This document shows, piece after piece, positions 1 through 7,362 of a stretch of DNA of 64,000 nucleotides. Where the stretch lies: the NCBI GenBank assembly GCA_017407835.1, contig JAFQVV010000026.1:124001-188000 (forward strand), read 5' to 3'. Numbering within the stretch: position 1 is the first letter of the stretch; the number at the start of each line of letters is the position of its first letter. The translations under genes were made by a program, and so were the position numbers. The stretch comes from Clostridia bacterium. Its GTDB lineage: Bacteria; Bacillota; Clostridia; Oscillospirales; CAG-272. The notes under the pieces are model-generated. The model ran no database searches, had not been told where the DNA came from, and saw nothing but the letters and a program-made list of their open reading frames with translations.

Positions 1-34
1 AGGTTTTTCTAATGTTGCTCATAGGTAGGCGGCG

Positions 35-40
35 TATAAT
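35..40 (+). promoter_or_regulatory. -10 box of a probable sigma-A promoter for the VTC/DUF4956/CotH operon
   Basis: A perfect TATAAT lies about 28 bases upstream of the TTG start at 68. The -35 is weak (TGTTGC at 13-18, 16-base spacer), so strength or sigma factor is uncertain. Confidence 0.45.
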
Positions 41-67
41 GGTATCATAGAAAGGAGGAATGCCGTT

Positions 68-739
68 TTGCAATTCAGACATGAAGTAAAACATGAGATC
101 AGCAAGTCAGATATGCTGATCCTGAGGCAAAGGCTTCGATCGGTGATGAAGGCGGACAGCCATGCCGTAAACGGACAATATGAAATACGAAGTTTGTATT
201 TTGACAATCTTAGCGATAAAGCGCTCAGAGAGAAACTGGACGGCGTAAATATCCGTGAAAAGTACCGTATCCGTCTGTACAATAACGATCCATCCATTAT
301 TCATCTGGAACGGAAGTTCAAACATGGCGGACTCGGCTACAAAACCTCTGCCAATCTCACACCGCAGCAGGCACAGGCGATTGCCAATGGGGATGTGCAA
401 TGGATGTCCCGTAGCAGCGACGAAGTAATCCTTGGCTTTTATACCCGTATCCGAAACGAAGGGCTGAAAGCCACGGTCATCGTTGACTATACGCGTGAGC
501 CGTTTGTATTCGCTCCCGGTAATGTCCGTGTCACGTTGGATTATGGAATTCGCACAGGCATGAGCTGTACGGATTTTCTGAATCCCGCCTGTGTGACCGT
601 CCCCGTCAAGGATTCGCCTTGTATTCTCGAAGTAAAGTGGGACAATTTTCTCCCCGATGTGATCCGCGATGCAGTACAGCTTGATGGCAGACGCAGCGCT
701 GCTTTTTCCAAATATGCTGCCAGCCGTATGTATGATTAA
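68..739 (+). CDS. VTC-domain polyphosphate polymerase-like protein
   Basis: The 223-residue protein has the layout of the VTC/polyphosphate polymerase domain, a member of the CYTH-like triphosphate tunnel fold. Visible marks are an N-terminal RHEVKHEI segment, the basic run REKYRIRLYN (about residues 64-73), the acidic/basic strand HLERKFKHGG (about 79-88), a VDYTREPF segment (about 140) and a C-terminal LEVKWD strand, matching the alternating Lys/Arg and Glu strands that bind phosphates in this fold. In yeast Vtc4 the fold makes polyphosphate from ATP; bacterial relatives are less studied, so the activity here is inferred. The start is TTG with AAAGGAGG nine bases upstream. It is first in an operon with a DUF4956 membrane protein and a CotH kinase. 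It has no membrane segment of its own, so the DUF4956 neighbour may hold it at the membrane. Confidence 0.85.
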   Translation: MQFRHEVKHEISKSDMLILRQRLRSVMKADSHAVNGQYEIRSLYFDNLSDKALREKLDGVNIREKYRIRLYNNDPSIIHLERKFKHGGLGYKTSANLTPQQAQAIANGDVQWMSRSSDEVILGFYTRIRNEGLKATVIVDYTREPFVFAPGNVRVTLDYGIRTGMSCTDFLNPACVTVPVKDSPCILEVKWDNFLPDVIRDAVQLDGRRSAAFSKYAASRMYD

Positions 740-774
740 GAAACAATAAGTAAAGCAAAGGAGTAACCTAAACA

Positions 775-1446
775 ATGAATTTCAACGATATCTTTAAGTC
801 CAGTTTTCTGGAAAACGTATCTTCCATCAGCGTGCTCGATATGCTGCTGACTCTTGTTCTCTCCTTCGGGATTGGTCTGTTCATTTTCCTTATCTACAAG
901 AAAACCTACCGCGGCGTGATGTATTCTGCTACCTTTGGCACCACGCTGATTGCGCTGACGATGATTACCTCCGCTGTCATTCTTGCTGTGACCTCTAATG
1001 TCGTACTGTCGCTCGGTATGGTAGGTGCGCTCTCCATCGTTCGTTTTCGTACCGCGATTAAAGATCCTCTTGACATTGCGTTCCTGTTCTGGGCGATCGG
1101 CGCAGGCATTATCCTCGCGGCAGGTATGATTCCGCTGGCGGTTATCAGCAGCGTAGTCATCGGTTTGATTCTTCTGTTCTTCGTCAACAAGAAATCCCAT
1201 ACCCATCCCTACATGGTTGTACTGAACTGCGACAATCATGACGTGGAAGTCAAGGCAAGAGAATTTCTCAAAAAGAACGTGATCCGTTGCACGGTAAAGA
1301 GCAAATCTGCAGTAAAAGGTGCAATTGAAATGAACATTGAAGTTCGTCTGAAGGATGACGATACTGACTTTATTAACATTCTTTCCGAAATGCCCGGGGT
1401 AAACAGCGCGGTGATTGTTTCCTACAACGGCGATTACATGGGGTAA
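775..1446 (+). CDS. DUF4956 family membrane protein
   Basis: This 223-residue protein has a short amphipathic N-terminus, about four hydrophobic segments in the first 135 residues (the clearest near 24-40, 55-85, 102-135) and a soluble C-terminal domain of about 85 residues. The conserved segment GMVGALSIVRFRTAIKDP (about 83-100) is the hallmark of DUF4956. The biochemical role of the family is unknown; its members repeatedly sit beside VTC and CotH genes, which fits a membrane partner or channel for the polyphosphate polymerase. It starts 35 bases after the VTC stop with an AAAGGAG site and ends four bases before the CotH start. Confidence 0.85.
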   Translation: MNFNDIFKSSFLENVSSISVLDMLLTLVLSFGIGLFIFLIYKKTYRGVMYSATFGTTLIALTMITSAVILAVTSNVVLSLGMVGALSIVRFRTAIKDPLDIAFLFWAIGAGIILAAGMIPLAVISSVVIGLILLFFVNKKSHTHPYMVVLNCDNHDVEVKAREFLKKNVIRCTVKSKSAVKGAIEMNIEVRLKDDDTDFINILSEMPGVNSAVIVSYNGDYMG

Positions 1447-1450
1447 GACG

Positions 1451-3715
1451 ATGTCAGCAAGCAAACATTTTGACAAGATCGCATGGACGGTCACGGCGCT
1501 GATGCTGGTCATTACCATCCTCTTTATGCATGGTGGTGCGCTGGGGCTGGAAGTCATGGCACATACCATGGGATATGAAAACCGATTGTTCGACAATACG
1601 AGGGTTCACACCATTGATATTGTGATGAACGATTGGGATGAATTTATCGCTAACGCAACGAGTGAGGAATATTATGCTGCCAATGTTGTGATTGACGGCG
1701 AAGCATACAAAAACGTGGGTATCCGAGGAAAAGGAAACACCTCGCTCTCTACGGTTTCCTCTCTTGGCAGTGAGCGTTACAGTTTCAAGATCGAGTTCGA
1801 CCAGTACGACAATTCTATTTCTTATCACGGACTTGATAAGCTGAGTCTGAATAATCTCATACAGGATTCCACCATGATGAAGGACTATTTGACCTACACC
1901 ATGATGAATGCGTTCGGCGCAGCGGCTCCACTGTGCAGTTTCGTGTATATCACCGTCAACGGTGAGGACTGGGGACTGTATCTGGCTGTGGAAGGCGTGG
2001 AGGACAGCTTCCTTGAACGAAATTACGGTTCCGATTACGGTGAACTGTACAAGCCCGACAGCTTGAGCTTCGGCGGCGGACGCGGCAACGGCAAGGATTT
2101 TGATATGGATGATTTCATGAACAGCGACACGTCGTCTGATATATCCGATGGATCCTCCGGTGGTATAACCATGCCCGATATGAGTGGGTTTGATCCTTCC
2201 GCGATGTTCGGAGAGGGCTTGGATCCTTTCTCCATGTTCGGCGGGGAAATACCGGAAGGAGCGGACAATTCTTCCGCTCCACAAGATTTTGACCTGTCAG
2301 CCATGTTCGGGGAAGGTGAAAAAAACGGATTCAACTTAGGCGGTATGGGTGGATTCGGTATGGGGTCTTCCGATGTCAAGCTGCAGTATATTGATGACAG
2401 CATCGACAGCTATTCAAACATCTGGAACAATGCAAAAACCGATATCACCGAAAACGATCAGAACCGTTTGATCGAATCTCTTCGCAAACTGTCAAACGGT
2501 GAAGAGATTGAATCTGTGGTAGACATTGAACAGGTTATTCGCTACTTCGTCGTACACAACTATGTCTGCAATGGGGACAGCTACACCGGTTCCATGATTC
2601 ACAACTACTATCTGTATGAGGAAAACGGACAGATGGCGATGATTCCGTGGGATTACAATCTGGCTTACGGCACCTTCCAGGGCGGTAACGGTCAGAGCAC
2701 AGTAAACACGCCGATTGATGCTCCCGTATCCGGCGGTGCCGGTGAAGACCGTCCCATGTGGAACTGGATTTTGTCTGACGAGAGTTACACCGAACTGTAT
2801 CATCAGTACTTTGCCGAGTTTTTGAACACGGTGGATATTCAGGGAATCATAGATAACGCATATAACTTAATCAAGTCCTATGTGGAAAAGGATCCCACGG
2901 CGTTCTTTACCTACGAAGAATTTGAAACGGGCGTAGAAACGATGCGTCAGTACTGCGCACTCCGTTCTGAAAGCATTTCCATGCAGCTTGCTAACGGTGA
3001 AACCACCAGCAATATGAGCTATGTAGATGCCTCCGGGCTGACTCTGTCTGACATGGGTTCCATGAGCGGCATGGGCGGCGGTTTTGGCGGCGGTATGCCG
3101 GATATGGGTGACAGAGGCAGCTTCGGTGACCGCGAATCTTCCGACAGTAAAGAATCCGAGAAGAACCGTTCTGGAAATTCCGAATTCCAGACAATGCCTC
3201 AGATCGAGGAAGAAACGACTGACAGCTTGCGAGTTCAGGAAACGTCCGTATCGAATACCGTGGTGATTTCTTTGAGCAGCGCAATGCCGGGAGGCTTTGA
3301 TCCGTCCCAGATGTCGGGAGGATTCAGCGGACAGATGCCCGAAGGCTTTGATCCCTCACAGATGCAAGGTTGGTTCAGTGGTGAAATACCGAATATGGGC
3401 GAAATGCCCGAGGGGTTTGATCCGTCACAAATGCCGGGCAATTTCAGTGGTAATATTCCGAGCAGCTCTTCCGACGGAACAGAAACAACACCTTTCGGTG
3501 ACGCAGATTCATCAGAAACATCAGATGGTGCTGATTCATCCGGCAACAGTAATCGTCCCGCAAGTGGCAATATGCAGATGCCCAGCGGTGATTTTAATTT
3601 CAATATGAACAGTATGGGCAGTGCGGCTTCAAGCAGTACCAACTGGATATGGCTTGTCGTATCTGTGCTGATTCTTGGTGCAGGCTTGATTGTTGTAAAG
3701 TTGTATAAGTATTAA
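1451..3715 (+). CDS. CotH-family protein kinase with low-complexity Gly/Met/Phe-rich tail and C-terminal membrane anchor
   Basis: The 754-residue protein starts at ATG 1451; an upstream in-frame TTG at 1415 lies inside the previous gene. It has an N-terminal membrane segment (about 9-30), a CotH kinase region (WDEFIANATSEEYY, IRGKGNTSL, KLSLNNLIQDSTMMKDYL, DWGLYLAVEGVEDSFLERN, then IPWDYNLAYGTFQG), and a C-terminal membrane helix ending in VVKLYKY. CotH enzymes are atypical kinases that phosphorylate spore-coat proteins in Bacillus; the IPWDYNLAYG segment corresponds to the metal-binding region. Two low-complexity stretches are unusual: an insertion within the kinase region (about 200-310, with FDPSAMFGEG-like units) and a tail (about 530-720) with repeated GFDPSQM units. 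These could be linkers, self-phosphorylated substrate regions or surface-exposed segments. The product is probably membrane-bound with the kinase outside the cytoplasm. Confidence 0.85.
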   Translation: MSASKHFDKIAWTVTALMLVITILFMHGGALGLEVMAHTMGYENRLFDNTRVHTIDIVMNDWDEFIANATSEEYYAANVVIDGEAYKNVGIRGKGNTSLSTVSSLGSERYSFKIEFDQYDNSISYHGLDKLSLNNLIQDSTMMKDYLTYTMMNAFGAAAPLCSFVYITVNGEDWGLYLAVEGVEDSFLERNYGSDYGELYKPDSLSFGGGRGNGKDFDMDDFMNSDTSSDISDGSSGGITMPDMSGFDPSAMFGEGLDPFSMFGGEIPEGADNSSAPQDFDLSAMFGEGEKNGFNLGGMGGFGMGSSDVKLQYIDDSIDSYSNIWNNAKTDITENDQNRLIESLRKLSNGEEIESVVDIEQVIRYFVVHNYVCNGDSYTGSMIHNYYLYEENGQMAMIPWDYNLAYGTFQGGNGQSTVNTPIDAPVSGGAGEDRPMWNWILSDESYTELYHQYFAEFLNTVDIQGIIDNAYNLIKSYVEKDPTAFFTYEEFETGVETMRQYCALRSESISMQLANGETTSNMSYVDASGLTLSDMGSMSGMGGGFGGGMPDMGDRGSFGDRESSDSKESEKNRSGNSEFQTMPQIEEETTDSLRVQETSVSNTVVISLSSAMPGGFDPSQMSGGFSGQMPEGFDPSQMQGWFSGEIPNMGEMPEGFDPSQMPGNFSGNIPSSSSDGTETTPFGDADSSETSDGADSSGNSNRPASGNMQMPSGDFNFNMNSMGSAASSSTNWIWLVVSVLILGAGLIVVKLYKY

Positions 3716-3727
3716 CCGGCAAGAACA

Positions 3728-3781
3728 AACCGCTGCAATTTTCATCCCCGTGTAAGGATGGAAGTTACAGCGGTTTTGCTT
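3728..3781 (+). terminator. Probable terminator of the CotH operon
   Basis: A long imperfect stem pairs ACCGCTG and TTTCATCC with GGATGGAA and CAGCGGT, followed by TTTTGCTTTT. It begins 12 bases after the CotH stop. The rest of 3782-4030 holds no convincing gene: the open frames there have no ribosome binding site and resemble no family I know. Confidence 0.6.
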
Positions 3782-4030
3782 TTCGGCAGGAATGGTGTCA
3801 AACTGCATTTTTACGGTTTTGCTACCATATTCGAGGAAAATATGCGGAGTGTTCAGAGGGGGGCGGTTCCGGCAGAATTGCCTGCGTCTTTGCATTCCCA
3901 CGGTCTGGCGCATAATCGACCGATTTGGGGATAGAATTGTCATAGTTGCCGATACACCCGTTTGGGATTGTGCAATGTGTACGCCCCGACGGTCAAGCCG
4001 AGGATACGACTGCAGGAAAAACAATAAATG

Positions 4031-4065
4031 AAAAACAGGCTGACGCACGATTGTGTGTCAGCCTG
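4031..4065 (-). terminator. Terminator of the bile salt hydrolase-like gene
   Basis: The inverted repeat CAGGCTGACGCAC / GTGTGTCAGCCTG is followed on the minus strand by five T residues, directly after the stop codon. Confidence 0.75.
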
Positions 4066-4068
4066 CTT

Positions 4069-5049
4069 TCAGTTGAAGCGGTGGATTTGCCGAGCACTGT
4101 GCATGGGAAAGCTGATTGTTCTGTTCTCCCGCAGATCGCTTTTCTTCAGTTCAACCGAGCGAATCTGACGATTGTCGTATGTCGTCCAATAATAGATTCC
4201 CTGTGCGGTGCTGCAGCAGGAGGTGTAACGTGTGGTGACAAAGTGCTCTCCCACCCGAACACATCCGCGGGGAATAGAAACCGAATCGGTCAAATGAAAA
4301 AACTGCTCTATTGCCGCAAATTCATTTTCCTCGACGGGCGCATTGCCGAGAGCAAATGCGGCGCGGACAAATCGGGAAGGGGAAGACCAATCCCCGGGTA
4401 ACCCCATCGCGCCCAATCCCCGGCTGATCGGCGGCAAATTGAGTGCCGGTGCGAACGGAAGAGACGGTGTTTCACTGCTTAAATTGCGAAAACAGCGAAA
4501 ATGTGCCATCTGCGCGGGAAATGGGGGACTGTTGGTCAGCACGCCAATCGGATTTTCCATCAGACGCAACCCGTCTGCCGTCTGCTCAAGGACAATGGAA
4601 CGCTCCTTGTCGGCGATCATCCAGTGCAGCGGAGTGAGGGGGAGCGTGTCGGAGAAGGCTATCTCAACAATCGCACAGTCCTTGAGCAGTGTTTCGGCTT
4701 CAGCGGTGCTTGTGCATTGCCCCAATACCCACGGGATGATTTCAAAGGGGGCGATACAATCCCGATCGGGCACATGAGGGGGGAGATATACGGCATATTC
4801 GGGAAAATTCAAGGCGGCGATGGCAAGTCCGTGTTCGTTTGCCGCATCATAATAAAGCGGATAACCGCTTGCCCGATCAACCGTGGCGATGCCGATGATG
4901 GCGTGATGGGTTTCCATGGTGCCCGCCAGACGAAAGGGCAGGGGATGGCGGCGGGGAGTAATGGTTACCGTTTCTTCATAGCCGTATTCAAGATCAAGCG
5001 TGCGGCCGAAATAATGTTCATGCGCATGATAGCTGATCGCAGTGCACAT
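4069..5049 (-). CDS. Choloylglycine hydrolase family protein (bile salt hydrolase-like, Ntn-hydrolase)
   Basis: The 326-residue protein begins Met-Cys, so removal of Met exposes the N-terminal nucleophile Cys2. The other active-site positions of the choloylglycine hydrolase family can be followed: R16 and D19 in GRTLDLE, N81 in ALNF, N173 in LTNSPPF and R226 in SPSRFVRAA. They are displaced by about two from the usual bile-salt-hydrolase numbering. Such enzymes cleave the amide bond of glycine- or taurine-conjugated bile salts; relatives cleave penicillin V or acyl-homoserine lactones, and substrate cannot be told from sequence alone. There is no signal peptide, as is usual. The ribosome binding site GGAGG lies just upstream. 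The gene stands alone with its own terminator and no bile transporter next to it. Its presence suggests an intestinal habitat. Confidence 0.88.
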   Translation of the reverse strand: MCTAISYHAHEHYFGRTLDLEYGYEETVTITPRRHPLPFRLAGTMETHHAIIGIATVDRASGYPLYYDAANEHGLAIAALNFPEYAVYLPPHVPDRDCIAPFEIIPWVLGQCTSTAEAETLLKDCAIVEIAFSDTLPLTPLHWMIADKERSIVLEQTADGLRLMENPIGVLTNSPPFPAQMAHFRCFRNLSSETPSLPFAPALNLPPISRGLGAMGLPGDWSSPSRFVRAAFALGNAPVEENEFAAIEQFFHLTDSVSIPRGCVRVGEHFVTTRYTSCCSTAQGIYYWTTYDNRQIRSVELKKSDLRENRTISFPMHSARQIHRFN

Positions 5050-5124
5050 AGGTACCTCCTTGCAGTGGTGTCATATAGTATGCCCCGCTGGTGAAAGGAA
5101 TTTCACGCTTTGAGAAAGAAAAGA

Positions 5125-5153
5125 TTGCAAATACAGCAAAGAAATGCTATAAT
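5125..5153 (+). promoter_or_regulatory. Sigma-A promoter of trmO
   Basis: TTGCAA (5125-5130), 17-base spacer, TATAAT (5148-5153), about 35 bases before the start codon. Confidence 0.75.
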
Positions 5154-5188
5154 TGTGTACAGCAGTACAGTTTACGAAAGGAGCCGTC

Positions 5189-5893
5189 ATGGCCGTCAAT
5201 GAAACCTGCACAATGAACATCATTGCGCACATCCACACCGATTTCCCGACAAAGTTCGGTATTCCACGCCAGAGCGGCCTTGTGCCCGATCTGCAGGGAA
5301 GGATTGTTTTTGTCCCCGAATACCGCAATCCCGACGCCCTGCGCGGCCTGGAGGGATATTCTCACCTTTGGCTGATCTGGCATTTCTCTGCCGCCAAGCG
5401 TGCACGCTGGACACCAACCGTCCGACCGCCTCGCCTTGGCGGAAATACCAAAATGGGCGTTTTTGCCACACGTTCTCCCTACCGTCCCAATGCCATCGGT
5501 CTTTCCTCGGTCAAGCTGGAGAAAATCGAGAAAACCCCCGATCTGGGTACAGTCCTGCACGTCAGCGGTGCCGATTTGATCGATGGAACGCCGATTTTTG
5601 ATATCAAGCCCTATCTTGCCTTCACCGACAGCCATCCCGATGCCCGCGGCGGCTTTGCCGAGGAAAAACGCAGCTATGCACTCGAGGTTGATTTTCCCGA
5701 GCCGCTTCTGGCGCTGATTGATGAACGCGACCGCGCCCCACTCTGCGCACTGTTGGCGGAGGATCCTCGCCCGTCCTATCAGGATGATCCCACACGGGTG
5801 TACGGTATGCCGTATCGACGGTATGATGTGCAGTTTACGGTTGCCGATGGCAAGCTGACCGTGTGTGATGTTCTCTTTCCCGATCCACATTGA
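5189..5893 (+). CDS. trmO: tRNA (N6-threonylcarbamoyladenosine-37) methyltransferase TrmO
   Basis: The 234-residue product matches the TrmO (YaeB/TsaA) family, which uses S-adenosylmethionine to methylate t6A at position 37 of threonine tRNAs. Family marks include KFGIPRQSGLVP (about 22-33), LEGYSHLWLIWHF (about 54-66), GVFATRSPYRPNAIGLS (about 90-106) and the DGTPIFDIKPY segment (about 131-141). The start at 5189 is chosen over an upstream in-frame ATG at 5153 because AAAGGAG lies seven bases before it and 5153 overlaps the promoter. The t6A precursor enzyme is encoded at 28952-29983 in the same window. Downstream genes follow after 51 bases and may be co-transcribed. Confidence 0.92.
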   Translation: MAVNETCTMNIIAHIHTDFPTKFGIPRQSGLVPDLQGRIVFVPEYRNPDALRGLEGYSHLWLIWHFSAAKRARWTPTVRPPRLGGNTKMGVFATRSPYRPNAIGLSSVKLEKIEKTPDLGTVLHVSGADLIDGTPIFDIKPYLAFTDSHPDARGGFAEEKRSYALEVDFPEPLLALIDERDRAPLCALLAEDPRPSYQDDPTRVYGMPYRRYDVQFTVADGKLTVCDVLFPDPH

Positions 5894-5944
5894 TTTTTAT
5901 CGTCGATGGACGAAGAAATATAGAAATAGAAAAGGAGCAGAGTT

Positions 5945-6682
5945 ATGACCTTTTATACCAACCATCCAATCCTGTTTGTGTTGGCGGGGATCATCGTTGC
6001 CGTTGTTCTGGCACAATCGGTGTTTTTCCTCGTCAAAGCGTGGCGGCGGGGTGTTGCGCTCGGCATGGACCGGGCTAAGCTTCGCCGTATTGCCGTGACG
6101 GCGGCAATCTTTACCATCGCTCCCGCCGTTGCTATTGTCATCAGCGTCATTACGCTTGCCAAAGACCTCGGCGTTGCCCTGCCTTGGCTGCGTCTGAGCG
6201 TGGTCGGATCGCTGTCCTACGAAACCATCGCGGCGACCAATGCCGAGTCGGCCATGGGACTGACCTTCGGTCAGGCCCCCGCGCTTAACGCTTCGCAGTA
6301 TGTGACCATTTCTGCTGTTATGACGATCAGCATTATGGTCGGCATTTGGCTGGTTCCCGTTGTCTGCCGAAAACTCCAGAGTGGCATGATCAACCTCGAG
6401 CAGCGGGATGCCAAATGGGCGGATGTCTTTCAAGCTTCCATGTTTATCGGCATGATTTCCGCCTTTGTCGGCTACGTTTTCTGTGATGTTTCTACCGTTC
6501 TCTCGGGCAGCTTTGTCGGTTTGATTCCCGTTGCGGTCATGGCGGTGTCGGCACTGGTCATGTGTCTCTCGGGGCTGCTTGTCGCCAAAACGAAAATCCG
6601 CTGGATCAGCGATTACGCGCTTCCCGTCAGCTTGATCGTGGGTATGGCAAGTGCCATCCCGATTACGGCGTGGTTATCCTGA
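5945..6682 (+). CDS. DUF5058 family multi-pass membrane protein
   Basis: This 245-residue protein has about six to seven hydrophobic segments and the conserved region SYETIAATNAES followed by GLTFGQAP (about 97-120), which I recognise as DUF5058. No function is established for the family. It is followed after 14 bases by a second multi-pass membrane protein and then an M20 peptidase, so a two-subunit transporter or permease feeding a peptidase is a reasonable but unproven reading. An AAAAGGAG site precedes the ATG. Confidence 0.75.
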   Translation: MTFYTNHPILFVLAGIIVAVVLAQSVFFLVKAWRRGVALGMDRAKLRRIAVTAAIFTIAPAVAIVISVITLAKDLGVALPWLRLSVVGSLSYETIAATNAESAMGLTFGQAPALNASQYVTISAVMTISIMVGIWLVPVVCRKLQSGMINLEQRDAKWADVFQASMFIGMISAFVGYVFCDVSTVLSGSFVGLIPVAVMAVSALVMCLSGLLVAKTKIRWISDYALPVSLIVGMASAIPITAWLS

Positions 6683-6696
6683 AGGAGGTTGCTGCA

Positions 6697-7362
6697 ATGA
6701 AAAAAGAAATGACCTATATGGATCAAGTGCACAGCTGGGGCCTGCGCTGGAATATGTTCGTGATGGTGCTTCTGCTTGCTTTCCCCGTTGTGGTTGCCAT
6801 TCTTTTCCGCGCACTGCCCGATTGGCGCGGCCTTATCTTTGGGCTGATTGCTACCGCCCCGATGTATTGGGCGGTCGGTGTGATCGAAACCTTCACCTAT
6901 ATCCCCATGCTCGGTGCCGGCGGATCCTATCTTTCCTTTGTCACGGGCAATATCTCCAACCTCAAGCTGCCCTGTGCCCTCAATGCGCTTGAGCAGGCCG
7001 ATGTCAAGGCGAATTCCGACGAGGGCGAGGTCGTTTCGACCATCGCAATCGCCACTTCCAGTATTGTTACGACCATAATTATCATTCTCGGTGTGGTGCT
7101 GCTCGTTCCGCTATCCCCCATCCTCAACTCGCCCGTGCTCGAACCTGCCTTCGCGCAGATTCTGCCCGCACTCTTCGGCGGACTCGGTGTGGTATTTGTT
7201 TCGCGCAACTGGAAAATTGCCATCGCACCCGTGTCGTTGATGCTGATCCTCTTCATCGCTGTTCCCGCGCTGAATGCCGGCACGGTGGGGATTATGGTGC
7301 CGGTCAGTGTTCTCTTTACCCTCGGTGTTAGCCGCCTGCTCTATAAGAAAGGATGGCTGTGA
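6697..7362 (+). CDS. Conserved multi-pass membrane protein, partner of the DUF5058 protein
   Basis: I do not recognise a named family. The 221-residue product has about six membrane segments (about 20-40, 46-66, 118-142, 155-175, 182-200, 203-218) and a polar loop with a GAGGSYLSFVTGNISNLKLP stretch (about 72-91), whose Gly/Asn-rich composition resembles a re-entrant or substrate-contact loop. A strong GAAGGAGG site seven bases before ATG 6697 decides the start; the frame stays open upstream but only inside the previous gene. The next gene begins on the last base of its stop codon, which suggests coupled translation. Confidence 0.65.
   Translation: MKKEMTYMDQVHSWGLRWNMFVMVLLLAFPVVVAILFRALPDWRGLIFGLIATAPMYWAVGVIETFTYIPMLGAGGSYLSFVTGNISNLKLPCALNALEQADVKANSDEGEVVSTIAIATSSIVTTIIIILGVVLLVPLSPILNSPVLEPAFAQILPALFGGLGVVFVSRNWKIAIAPVSLMLILFIAVPALNAGTVGIMVPVSVLFTLGVSRLLYKKGWL

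Noticed and set aside
2990..3460. Repeats in CotH as a tandem-repeat array or CRISPR
   Set aside because: They are in frame, vary in sequence and encode a low-complexity protein tail.
3782..4030. Open frames in the gap after CotH, for example 3792-4031 and 3946-4401 on the plus strand
   Set aside because: No ribosome site, no recognisable family and partial overlap with the bile salt hydrolase gene and its terminator.
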